DNA of 64,000 nucleotides from Haliotis asinina (lineage: Eukaryota; Mollusca; Gastropoda; Lepetellida; Haliotidae), in contig NC_090288.1 of NCBI RefSeq assembly GCF_037392515.1, forward strand, positions 3,961,501-4,025,500, written 5' to 3'. A program made the position numbers and the translations under genes. The notes under the pieces are model-generated. The model searched no databases and was not told the DNA's origin. It saw only the letters and a program-made list of their open reading frames with translations. Below are positions 50,845 through 62,284 of this stretch, one piece after another. The first letter of the stretch is position 1, and the number at the start of each line of letters is the position of its first letter.

Positions 50845-52260
50845 GAAAATCGGAAGACGATCGAAGTTGGTTCCCTGCTTTGTTTTGGTTTTGACTTCCA
50901 TAGTCAGTATTCTTCCAGTTTATATCATCTTTACTCGAGTTCCATTTTGCCTGATCATGAAATATATCAGCAGTTTGAAAGAGAATGTGAAGGTATATCT
51001 GCTAAGAAAGAGCACTAAGTCAGTTTAATGTGTACTTGGGAGTAAGGTTTCTTCGGTAATTACAGTACAAAAATATCGAAACAGAACTGTCTGGCCACGA
51101 TCTTGCAGTTGTGTAGTGTGTCACAGTTTGACGAACTCCTCGAGCTAATATGTAGGTGGGACTTTCCTTGGTCTTGTAGCTCAAAATTTGTACAATGTTG
51201 CATGAAAGGATGTTACATGTACTTCAAGGATTCGTATTGTTCAGTAATGAAAACGTTATACCATGTACATGCATACACCTCAAAGAAATATTTCAGCTCA
51301 ATGAGAAGTGAATCGGAATGACTCGCCGACATTTATCAGCATTGGAAGCCGGTATTCAAGATTCACTGGGGCAACACCTTAAATGATTTTGTTTAAATGT
51401 TTTCTATTTGTGTGTTATGTGAGGTGTCAGCATTTAAGAGGATTAAGAATACTTCCGTTTCACATAAAACACATAACCATGTTGATTCCACCACACAAAT
51501 GTTTATTTATGCCAACACAGCAGGATTCTATACCGTGAACACGCGTTTTGGGCGTGTTGTTGTTGTTGTGTATTGTTCGGGGGGTATTTTGCCTTGTTAA
51601 TCAAGAGAAGATGACTGTGTTTGCTGATAAATTATTTTTAAGAAGACTATTCGCTTTTGTGTATGATAAGGGCATATTCTTTTGAAACATTTAGATTCGT
51701 TTTATGTACTCAAAACAGGAACGGCCCTCCTGGGAATGTTAGGAAATCTTGCAATTGTTCCTTCATTTGTGATGTCAGTCCTTGCCATTAAAAAGTGATC
51801 TAAATCTCTTTAGTTGTAGCGTAAATATGGTATGAGGTTGCATATTGATAATGCGCTGTGCTTGGCACACGTTGATATTCTGTAAAGCAATTTGCAAAAC
51901 TCTACACAACAAGGAAAATAGGCTGCTGGAAGTTCGCTCATGATTCAACAGCAAAGTTGGGATGATTGTTCAAAACTCTACAGTCAGCCGACATACACAA
52001 ATACCGAAATAGGTAACTCGCATTCCAGTAAAGTGGATTAACTTCACAAAGTGAACTCTCAAACATGCTGAGACCTTAAATATTCTAGCTTGAAGCATTA
52101 ACTGCTAAACTGCAATATGATCACAAACTACAAGTGCTTCTTGGGGATTGAAATATTTATTTTTTGTAACAACAAAAAACAAAGCACAGATTTGAAAATT
52201 AGAAACCTTTGCCTAATAACTAGTCCTCTATGCGCGAAAAGAAAAAAACAACAGTACGAA
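50845..52260. repeat. Paralogous block X2 (direct copy of block X1)
   Basis: Same orientation as 12570-14300 plus 16490-16560. Between 52090 and 52185 it lacks the SINE-LINE insertion found at 14318-16463 in X1 and so serves as a near-empty site. No coding content is conserved. Confidence 0.7.
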
Positions 52261-53271
52261 CTGAAGTCTATTGATTTTTGGAACTACTCCAGAAGAAGTG
52301 GTGCATCGTTTAAATACTCTAAAACTTGTGGTAGTCTAAAAACTTGATCAGATTACGACTGCATCGTCATGAACATAATCGAGACATAGTCTCCTGCACC
52401 TGTCAATGTGAAATGGGCAGTTGTTGTGCTTCCAAGATGTCCTCTTTATGTCTACTTACAGAAACAATCACATTAACAACCGTCTGAACAATATCCAGAG
52501 AACAGAGTTTCAACGAAAATGAGTGGTTAAGTGAGTTAAAATGTCCACGACAGTATTTCAGACTTATTGTGACCATGAAATAAAGTTTCTGTTATATATC
52601 GAAATACGCTCACTCATGCACGAAATGTAAACTATAAGCTATCAACACTGTGACGGGCTCAAAATACCTTTGCAGTTATGTTGAGACATCACAGAAGTCA
52701 CTACTGAATCTAATGCCGCATAAAAGGTATGGCGCAAGTCAGGGAACGAAACAAAGAAATACACACAGGGAAATCAACCGTGTCAAATGGGAGTGAAATG
52801 GACACAATGTCAATGTTGTTATCATTAATTTCATCGTCATTTCCTAAACACACCATTAGCTCTAAATTAAAGCGTTTATATGTCTCAGCACATGTGCCCC
52901 TTCTTCCTTGCTTAGGTGCAAGACATGTAGATTATATTGCAAGTCTTTGGAAATTTTCAATCAAAGCCCAACTTAAGCCATTACAAAAATGACTTTCTTG
53001 TAAACATTGTTAGGATTTTTGTATTTAAGATAACACATACCTGTTTCATGCTATGGCCATCACGTGGAGTATTGATACCTGCTACAAACTGGCGAGCTAC
53101 AGTGTATTTTAACAAAGGAAACGTCTACATCTAACCAGGTATTGATAATATTCTTTGTAGGATGTCAGTGTTCAGGAATATTGTTGGAAAGAAATATTCT
53201 TGCACAGTTCAGACGGTGTTGCAAACGAACGCCCTTTCATGGCCGGGCATTCTATTAGCATGATTTACACA
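52261..53271. other. Intergenic region, no gene recognised
   Basis: Only short open frames without motifs. No repeat was recognised. Confidence 0.45.
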
Positions 53272-53601
53272 CTATTCTTTGTGTCTCCTATCATTGACAT
53301 GGTGGACGAACAATGGGATATTGGGATAATCTTTGGGAACAAACAGAGTGCGAGCTATTCCTGTGTACTGGCCCACTGATGTAACGCTAACAAGAGAACA
53401 AGGCGATGAATGATGATGGTCGATTGATACTAGACAGGTTTTTCTTCTTTTAGATGAACAGAATTGATGACCATATTCCATTTCCCCTGTTTCATGAGTT
53501 AGATTGAAGTAGATAACTACTTGGCTATAAGTCTTGAACGTTGTTACATTGCTAGGCATCGGTTGAGAAACGTATCGCACACCTGGAACGTGTATTAACA
53601 T
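53272..53601 (-). CDS. Unrecognised 109-codon open frame, low confidence
   Basis: An uninterrupted minus-strand frame starting ATG at 53601 with a balanced, protein-like composition; segments include GQYTGIARTLFVPKDYPNIP and a SIDHHHSSPC stretch. There is no signal peptide, membrane segment or family motif that I know. It ends next to the SINE at 53605. No paralog exists in the window to test conservation. It may be a single exon, a fragment of a decayed gene or a chance frame. Confidence 0.25.
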   Translation of the reverse strand: MLIHVPGVRYVSQPMPSNVTTFKTYSQVVIYFNLTHETGEMEYGHQFCSSKRRKTCLVSIDHHHSSPCSLVSVTSVGQYTGIARTLFVPKDYPNIPLFVHHVNDRRHKE

Positions 53602-53604
53602 GTC

Positions 53605-54075
53605 GTGCGGTGGGTGAGCTAGTGATGCAGAGAGGCTGAGGTGTCCGGATCGAGCTCATCTGTGACCAGGTGTAAAAACCCTGGAGTCAACTTTGTGTGC
53701 CGACTCTTTCCGTATTGTCACAACCCCTAATGTACACTACACAATCATGTGGACTTAAAAGAACCCACGAAACCGTTGGTATATGACTAGATGGTGGCCA
53801 CATGAACACGTGCAAACACATAGTTGCGGGTACAGCAGTAAACTTGGACAAAGTACTGTATGTGTCCCTCTCTACTCAGCTGTAAATTGGGTACCTCGTA
53901 AGGATGAGCCACAATAAACTCGGTGCGCCTGGTGGCAGTATAAGTTGTATACTCCCCATGGAGTTGACATTGATAATTTGATGTGACGTAGAGATTGACA
54001 TACAATTATCGTGGGAAACAAATACCAGCACCTTGAGTTGCATGGATATGTGCGCTATATAAATATCCTATAATG
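53605..54075 (+). repeat. tRNA-like SINE
   Basis: The first about 50 bp resemble a decayed tRNA-derived head: 'gtgggtgagctagtgatgca' at the box A position and 'ggtgtccggatcgagctc' at box B (consensus GGTTCGANNCC). A unique body follows and the tail is 'caccttgagttgcatggata' with 'gtgcgctatataaatatcc', a SINE tail form known to me from molluscs and other animals. Clear target duplications were not seen. Confidence 0.65.
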
Positions 54076-54179
54076 AAAAAAATATAAATTGAAACAATTA
54101 TGTTTAAAGAGACACTACAATTTCTAACATCACAAGGTTTTGCTTTGTTTTCTTTGTTGGGTTTTTAGTTGTTGTTTTA

Positions 54180-54204
54180 TTGTTTGTTTGTTTGTTTGTT
54201 TGTT
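54180..54204. repeat. (TGTT)n microsatellite
   Basis: About six tandem TGTT units within a T-rich stretch. Confidence 0.9.
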
Positions 54205-56383
54205 GTTTTTTTATATATATTCTGTTGAGTAATTCTGCTGCAGACAAATCATACGTAAATTTCCATTTCCATTTTATGACACTGTGCTCCGTTGTTCAAA
54301 TCAACCTTATGTATTAAGGTCAACCTTATCTATAAGATTACAACCATAGACCTTTTTCTAAGGTTAGCCTCTCGTTGCACGAAACAACCTTAACTGACGT
54401 TAAAGGTCACATGCAACCAAAAATTCAAACATAATTAAAACACATTTATCACTTATTCATGACATATAATATACATTGCTGCTTTTAAAAAAACAAATAA
54501 ACAAAATTATAAGCGTACAATCGCGATTCAAAAGTGCAATATTTTGTACTTGGGCTTACTTCCCCCGAAACGAAGCCCTCGGGAGACCTAACCCAGTCAT
54601 AGCGGGTGGATATGCACTCAAGTGTAAGGACGGCTTCCGATTGGCTGTTCCATTTGCTGATATGCTGAGGGTTCATTGTGTGTACAGAAAGATGATCTGT
54701 TTGATGGGCATTTTAGAAGTATAGCCAGTCACAAGAAAGTAAGATTCTTTGTGGATAACAACTTCTTTTTGTGTACTTGATGCGTCGTTTCAGTATGGAT
54801 TCATATTCTGTTGTCAAGCAAAATCATATACACCAAAAGAAGTCGATATCCATGACGAATGTATATAGAGATGTATGGTTTTGAAAATACATGTTCTCTG
54901 AATTTGCGCTCGATCCAATAAAAAATCATGTCAGTAGAGATGGTAAACTACTGCGTGGCTCCAGCCATCTGTCATTCGTCCAAGTACGAAAGAGGACTGG
55001 AATCTGGAGTTTGCACAAGTTTCCGTCACATCCAGTCATCCGAATAAAATGAATGTAGTTTGTTTGCAACCCACAGACATAAAAACATGTCATGTGTATC
55101 ACACGTGCCTAATTACATAATGTGGCAGACACGGGACTCGGGTGCACGAGTCATAAATCAACTTATTTTCTTTATGTCGTATAGTCTGATAGGTGTTAAG
55201 TTCAAATTGCACGTTGTCAATGATTGAAGCTGTGTATTGCATGTTGTCTTTAGGAGACAGGCAGACAGACGTATAGGTGTGAATAAACGAGACACTGAGT
55301 TTTCTCTGTGACAGAGACTGCTTGCCACAGTCAACAAGTTGTTTTACGTAACGAGTAGATTATGTACTTGTTTGTGTACACAACCGAGATTAGACTATTG
55401 CTCACGACCTCAGACGCTGGGCATGCATACTGTTTCAAGCTCCGCGAACCTATTCACTGCGCATGCGTTATGGACGCAGCGCAGCACAGCTGTTGAAACC
55501 AGTTTTTCCCCCAGCGCTGGGGGGAATTTAGTGAAACGTTTGAACTCCGATTTCGCGGGCTTTTTTTCATCGCGTTTTTTTTCAACTTTACAGGTTGAAT
55601 TGGCATTTTTTATGATTTGTTTCGGTAAGTGCACACCGAAAGGTACCAGAATCTGCAAAGTTGTATTTTACGTTGCATGTGATCTTTAACCTTAAGTTAA
55701 GGTTGATGACTAGGGTTGGTCCGACCCAACTGACGCTGTCATTACTCCTGCGCTGAAGAGTTCTGACCTTAGTGTTTAAGGCTGATCTTAGTTAAGGTTG
55801 TTTTGAACAACGGTACACTGATCTTAAAAACACTTATTGCTTTATTCATCTACCGCGTATCTCTTAATACCTGCTCTCTTCCCAAGAGCTGCTCCATTGT
55901 CAGATTTATCCCGATGGCTTATCATCATCTCAGAACGGTCTCTTTGGTAACAGTCATCACGTCTGAATATCAGACAGATCGATAGGAGGTCGGTTAATAT
56001 GCTTGAATATGTCAGAATGATTTCGTTGATGTGATTATTATCATGTTGCGTTGCTATATGTGTGGAAATGACAATTATTGGTAAATATAGAATTTCCTGT
56101 TTCGAGGAAGACCAAATCCACAGGTTCTCCGGCTTGTCATCACAGAACAATTTCTTCGGAAACAGCTTACAGGTTGTGGAAAATCCCTTAACATTCAAAG
56201 ATGTCGCTTATACTTACTTATACAGTGATCAAATGTATGAAATTCAATCAACGCAACTGGGATACGATGACATGTGTCAAACTACCATATATATTATGAG
56301 ATTAGAAACATCTGCCCCTCGTGTCTTTTCAAAAATAATAAGTTGAATCTAAAACTAATGATGCATCATCTGACAACACTCTT
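54205..56383. other. Intergenic region with one small SINE fragment
   Basis: 56253-56283 contains 'gggatacgatgacatgtgtc', which matches the middle of the dispersed SINE-like family. The rest has short open frames without motifs. Confidence 0.45.
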
Positions 56384-56893
56384 GTGAATTGTGCTGTACC
56401 CCAAGGTTCGGTACTGGGCCAAGTATTATTCACGGTCTACAGCAAGTCTCAAGTCATTAGTATAACTGTGCCATCAAAGATCAGGTTTATGGTGATGTAC
56501 CATAATTTCGCCCTTGATGACCAGTCACAGAGGGTAGGACTAAGTGCGATGGAACTGATCTTGCTTCTAGAATTGTCACGTAGCTCCAGTACTTGGGTAT
56601 GTTCATTGGCTGCCAGTCAATCAACAGATACAAGACCCTCACTTATCACTTGTTATCTGTGTGATTTAGTAGAAGACTGTGTTCCTACAAGACCTGTCCG
56701 TTTCAGTGACCAAATGAGTCTTAAGGTCCTCAACATCAATTTCGAGGCATTTGGCGGAAGTTCTTTCAAATGTATTGCTGCCGTTGACAGGAACACTCTC
56801 CCATTTCAGCTGAAATTTGCTTCAACTCTAACTTGTTTCAAGAAGCAGCTTAAGGCACACCAGAAATGGATTGTAAACATATTATATCTATGA
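56384..56893 (+). pseudogene. Degenerate LINE reverse transcriptase remnant (CR1/L2-like appearance)
   Basis: The frame opens with CAVPQGSVLGQVLFTVYSK, the RT motif 4 segment (PQGSVLGP.LF) of non-LTR retrotransposons. It ends with a C-terminal segment (DRNTLPFQLKFASTLTCFKK plus QLKAHQ) like the LP..IR....FKK.LKTHLF end of CR1/L2-type LINEs. The palm motif YADD is not intact; MYHNFALDDQSQ probably marks its remains. The thumb is shortened, so an internal deletion joined RT to the C-terminus. The 169-codon frame has stayed open, perhaps by chance. Confidence 0.75.
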
Positions 56894-59800
56894 ACTCTGT
56901 TAGCGCTTGGGCATACTTTGGTGTGGAGTTTAGTAGCGCAATTTACGAATCGATATTATTATATAGTCCTCACACTTTGCTGGCTGAGGAAAAATTTCAA
57001 GATTTATAACCTAGATTTTTAATTGGAGATTGTATCCACTTAAAACTGGATAAATAATAATATGGTAACCCCTCATTAGGCAAACAACCACTTTAATCTA
57101 TTCCGATGTACGTAATACATCTGTAACCATAGAAATGGGTTTCAAGGCACCAGTCAACCACCTTGCAAATCATGGAACGATTCCATGGCAAATAAACAAC
57201 ACATGACAATAGCAGGTATGGGATCCACAAGATGCAATGACACACTGAAACCTAGGATCCATGCTTACTTTAAGCTTAGTTATTGAAACCAAAGTTTCTG
57301 CTGAATTCATGATTTGATCCTTATCAGAGTGTGAGTGGCATAATTATAGGACAGTGCTTCCGGAGTTCTGTTTAGCAGATTATAGAAAGGGCATTGTGCT
57401 GATATTTTATTGCATATGACCAGAGATCACACTGAGAGATCTGACAAATGCTTTTAGTCTGTACGCAGAGTCTACGTTGAACAATACGAACCTACGTTGA
57501 ACAATAGTTTGTACTTACCCACCTTACAGCTTGCATCCTGACAGAAGATACTTATTCAAATAAAGCCATTATCTCTGATGCCTGGGTGATTTGATTCTCA
57601 TCCCTTTCATGTTGTAATGTGTTTATGACATACGTGTTAGGCAGGTCCCATAATGGGAGTGGTGCCACGAAATAATAGTTAGATACAAGCCACGATGCCC
57701 TAAAATAACTGTACCATGTTTACATCATAATCCTGCTCGTGATGTACAAGAGTACAGACAAAGATATAGGAGCTATGGGGACTGGTGCGTGAACGCATTT
57801 TGTTCACTATAAAAATATCATCTTTATCTAGCCCTTTCAAAATGATTAAACTTACTTCCAGTCGAAAGGACACAATCATAGGAACATACCTGGCCTAGGT
57901 GTCAGAAAATTCAAATGTGTAATGTAATCTTACCTTGGTGCTATGCCTGAATTCTTTGTTATCAAAATACATCAATTGGAGAGACATTCATTAACATCAG
58001 TATTCTAATTCAAAGAAATGAATACTGGTGATCAATACATTGTTGACACTGAAACAGTGAAATGTACCATTCAAATGCATCCACTGTCACTGACGAAATT
58101 TGGATGACCGACCATGAGTGTCTGTGTAGGATTCCTTCCGTCCGTAGTAATTTCAAAGTCAAAGCACACCTTTGAATAGCTGGCAAGCAAACACCGACAC
58201 ACTGGGTGTGTATTGAAGAAAAACGTTACTATGACATAATGAAATCTGATCTAAGAGATTTTGTTACATCTCTTTTGTAACAACGACGTAAAAAATGGGA
58301 ACTACAGAGCATGTTGAGAAAAAAACTTTTAAGAGTGTGGAAGTAGCGTTTTAATCTTGTTGCTGTTGGATGGATGCTGGAGGGATTTTAAGTTATCAGC
58401 CAATTTGCTCTGAAAACATTTTCGTGTGACAGCATAATACCCATCGGCAGATATTAGCATTTCTTCCACAGAAACGAGTCGGCTTATTGTTTAAATACCG
58501 CATTCATTTAAAGTCATGTTCCGTTGTTACTTTCGTTGTGAGTGAATGGCAGACTTTCAAGTATGATTGATTATTTCCGAGTAAGGTCGACATATAGGAC
58601 TAATGTTAACATTTTGTCAGCTTGAGAAATGTGATCTCGATTTAATTGAATGTGTTTGGTTAGTTTTCACTGAATTACAAGCAGGACAGTGAATTTGAGA
58701 CCAAACTGGATACGTTAATTCGATCCATGAGAACACTCTGAGTCTTCCTGAACTCCTGCTCAGTATTTGATTTATACCATACATATCATATCAGCCATAT
58801 GATATATCGCCGACTCTTGTCCACACAACCTAGTGATTGAAATCATGAACACCGCCCTGCGCCATTGTTGTGCGATGGTATGTGTCAAGCAAGTGATTTT
58901 TTAGATGAGGAAATCAACAAGACCGCTGACAAATCCAGCAGTGTGATCAGGGCGAAACAAGATTCGCACTCACGATCAGGTTGCTCAGGTTTTCGGTACA
59001 GAGAGTTGCAACGACCAGCCACGTTTGCGTTTGTATTATTCACATTAATTTACACAAATGACACTGTCGAAGAAAACACTTAAGTCTAATTTACTAGTGA
59101 AGGCATTTTGACATTTAGACATGAACAGTTGGTTGAAATTTGATATTTTAAACCATATAAACGTCTCCTTCTATTGCATGAGTGTTTACACAGATGTGCA
59201 CGTTTGCAATTAGAATTCTCGATTGATTGATTACGCTTCGACTGAAGAGTGTCGCTTCAACTACTTCAACATAATACAAACAAGAGATAACAATTATGCC
59301 CCTTGTGATGCATCGCTTTTTATGTCTACAGAAGGATGAATGTCATCGACCCTTCACCAAATGCCACTTTGACACTCGGAAACAAATTCGTTAAGGATGA
59401 TGTGATTAGGATGTGGCTTTGTTGCAATTGCACTTGTTGCTTGAAAATTCATTATTTTCCTGATATTCATGTGGCATTGGTTATCGTTATGTTGAACATG
59501 TACAGAAATGTTATTTTGTTGTGCAGTTTACAACTACACTAAAATACGGTCACATTTTGTCATGAGGAGAACCAGAAGATAAAAACTAAATCAAACAAGA
59601 AAATGATATCAGCATAAAGTCTATGTAAGCCGACAAATGTGTTACTGCACAATGAACATGATATGTGTAAACTAATTAAATATGTACAAAATAATAACCT
59701 CTGATCACGTCCGCTGAAGATATAACCATACGGGTATTATTTGTATTAACTGTGACAGCGGTTTACCAATGTATCTGTGTTCATTGCTATCATGGCTGAA

Positions 59801-60054
59801 AATGTCACATTTTATAAAATCTTAATTTATTACAGTACTTTTATCAATTCCCTGTTTTTGACCCACACCATGTCTTTGATTGTTATGAAGTGCTACTAAA
59901 ACTTGCCGATGTATATACAGTACATGCATCACTCTAGGGTTTACAGAACTCATACAACGAGGAAGAACAGAATACCATGTCATTTCCACCCCGACACTTA
60001 GAGGAAATAGAATATTTGTTCGATTAGGATGTCCGCTCACACGTTCCATTCAAA
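56894..60054. other. Intergenic region, no gene recognised
   Basis: No motif-bearing open frame, RNA gene or repeat family recognised. Confidence 0.5.

Positions 60055-60134
<80 letters not shown>
60055..60134. repeat. Compound (ACAG)n(AC)n microsatellite
   Basis: About eight ACAG units followed by more than twenty AC units. It abuts the 5' end of the Tc1-like copy. Confidence 0.97.
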
Positions 60135-60136
<2 letters not shown>

Positions 60137-60378
60137 CTCATAAATTTATCAAACCTGTGTGGACACATAGGAATTGAAATTAGTTACCTGTATCCAACAT
60201 TCAGGCACGAGCCACGCTCAATGACGTCAGTGGTTTTGTCCTTGAGACATGCAATTCGTTGTTGCACGTGCATTCCGGGAAAGAGATACAGAGTAAATAA
60301 ATGTCACACAATACTCTCACTTTGGAAAGCTCAACTCCTGGAGCTAAAAAAAAATAAAATGCTATTGAAACGCATAGC

Positions 60379-61310
60379 ATGCCAGGGCTAACGTCAGCAC
60401 GGGATGATCCTTGTAACGGACATCGGAACAACATTTCTGCACTGGTGAGACGCTACCAGAACACAAATGACGTCATCGATCGTCCACGTTCTGGACGTCT
60501 ATGTGTAACAACGCCAAGACAGGACAGATGGATAAGGATGACCCATCTTCGCCTCAGGTTTCAGACTGCAGTGATGACTGCTCGGACCATTCCAGGACTT
60601 CGCCGTATCCACCCAGTTCGACAACGTTTACGTCATCACAGGATCAGATCACTGCGTCCCGCAATACGTCACAACGTCATCGACAAGTTTGATGAATGTG
60701 GTGCCGAAAACATGTCCACAGACCCATGTTTTGGTGGAGAAATGTTGTTTTTACAGATGAGTCCAAGTTTATCATTTCCTATAATAATGGATATGAACGT
60801 GCCTATAGACGCGTGGGAGAACGTTATGCACAGACCTGTGTCTTGGAGAGGAATCGCTTTGTGGTGGTGGTGGTGGTGGTGGTGGTGGGTCCGTGATGAT
60901 TTGGGGTGGAATATCAGCACGACAAAGAACTCCTTTGGTGAATATTCAGATCAACGTAACTGGTGTGGGCTGTAGGGATCAGATTCTACGACCTGTGGCA
61001 ATTCCTTTTCTGCAACGTCATGGCCCTGGGTTAACCTTCCAACAGGACTATGCCCGCCCTCATACGACAAGGGCTGGATTTCTTGCAACACCACAACGTT
61101 GACTTACTGCCTTGGCATGCAAATTCACCGGATCTCTCCCCGATAGAGCATATTTGGGACGATATGGATTAACGTGTACGCCGTCCTCCTCATGCGCCAG
61201 ATAACGTCCTTGACCTTGCAACAGAACTTGAGAGAATCTGGTGTGACATCCCACAAACCTTCCTTGCACGTTTGACAGACTATGCGTCGTCGCTGCATTG
61301 CTATTCTCAA
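60379..61310 (+). pseudogene. Tc1-like DDE transposase, broken by frameshifts
   Basis: The N-terminal DNA-binding part reads ISALVRRYQNTNDVIDRP, then TTPRQDRWIRMTHL and RTIPGLRRI. A frameshift near 60670 moves to a frame with RNVVFTDESKFIIS (first Asp, about 60756) and ERYAQTCVLERNRF. A GGT expansion sits at the GGG-S-V-M motif. The next frame gives VMIWGGIS and LTFQQDYARPHTT (second Asp, about 61046). A further shift gives SPDLSPIEHIWDDMD (Glu, about 61146, roughly 33 codons after the second Asp), which fits the DD34E pattern of Tc1. Stops and shifts make it non-functional. Confidence 0.9.
60861..60888. repeat. (GTG)n expansion inside the Tc1-like gene
   Basis: Nine GTG/GGT units where intact relatives encode the short Gly-rich motif before SVMIWGG. 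It adds Val or Gly or Trp repeats depending on frame. Confidence 0.92.
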
Positions 61311-61440
61311 TAGCGATGGTAGATATATCCGTTGTTGAGCTTGTGACATGGTCATTTGACACCGGTCCCGCTTGTGGACGTCATGACGTCATTGTGTTTG
61401 GCTTGTTATGGTCTTATGATCGCTCCATTAAAGTTTATAT

Positions 61441-62284
61441 GTACCTTTGACATTATCAACTGGGATAGGATTTTGACAACGCACAGTTCCTTTATGTGAC
61501 TAGTAAACATTAACGTATAATTGCTACACATGTCCACAACATGTTGAGGAGAGCAGACGGTTCTCTCCACAATGTATCGACCAGTGGCTGCCGTGTAAGA
61601 ATATAAATCCTCCACTGGTTCAAAGAGCTGACTAAATGGATTTGGGTGGCAGACTTTCATTGCAAATCATCAAATCCCGATTACACTAACTGATGCTCAA
61701 GGTGGCATGAAGAGGATTTTGTTCTCCAGATCCCATTACTTACAGACTTCCGCCATTGTTTAGTATACCATCTTAAACAACAAATAGTGGTGTGACCAGG
61801 AACATCAGCTGTTCACTGAAAGTCCTGACACTTACACGTTTCATGAGAGACTGGTTTATCGTTGCTTTGAAATGTACTTCAGTAATGCCACATCATATCT
61901 GCCGGAGGCCGGATGATTTGACTTTAGACATGTATCTCTTTGATGAAAACAACCAGGGTATACAGTGTTCTGACAAAAACATACCCAGTGCGAACCAAGA
62001 TTCGATCACAGGTGCACAGCATGTATGCTTACAGTTTTAGACGACTGTCTAACTATGAGAGGTTAGCGGTAACCACAAAGTGGCATTGCCACAAAGGATT
62101 TGTTTGATTATGAAGTTCGAATCAGTGACATTTCAATCTATATTTAAATTCTGTTTGTTTGTTTTGTTTTTGTGTTTATTATTATTATTTTGATAGTTTT
62201 TTTATTGAACCGAAACAAGGGTAATGTAGGGAATACATTCTGTAGACTGTGACCACCTTATCGTCTACTGACAATTCATCTTCA
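61441..62284. other. Intergenic region, no gene recognised
   Basis: No feature beyond short open frames and a T-rich stretch near 62150-62205. Confidence 0.45.

Larger units (their letters stand above)
60136..61440 (+). mobile_element. Tc1/mariner-like transposon, degenerate
   Basis: The 5' region ('aaatttatcaaacctgtgtg' and 'ttgcacgtgcattccgggaa') is shared with the minus-strand copy at 22766-23400. It is followed by a Tc1-type transposase gene in several frames. The right end lies near 'ctccattaaagtttatatgt'. Its complement shows partial similarity to the left 'ataaatttat' part, so the exact terminal repeats and the TA duplication remain unresolved. Confidence 0.8.
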
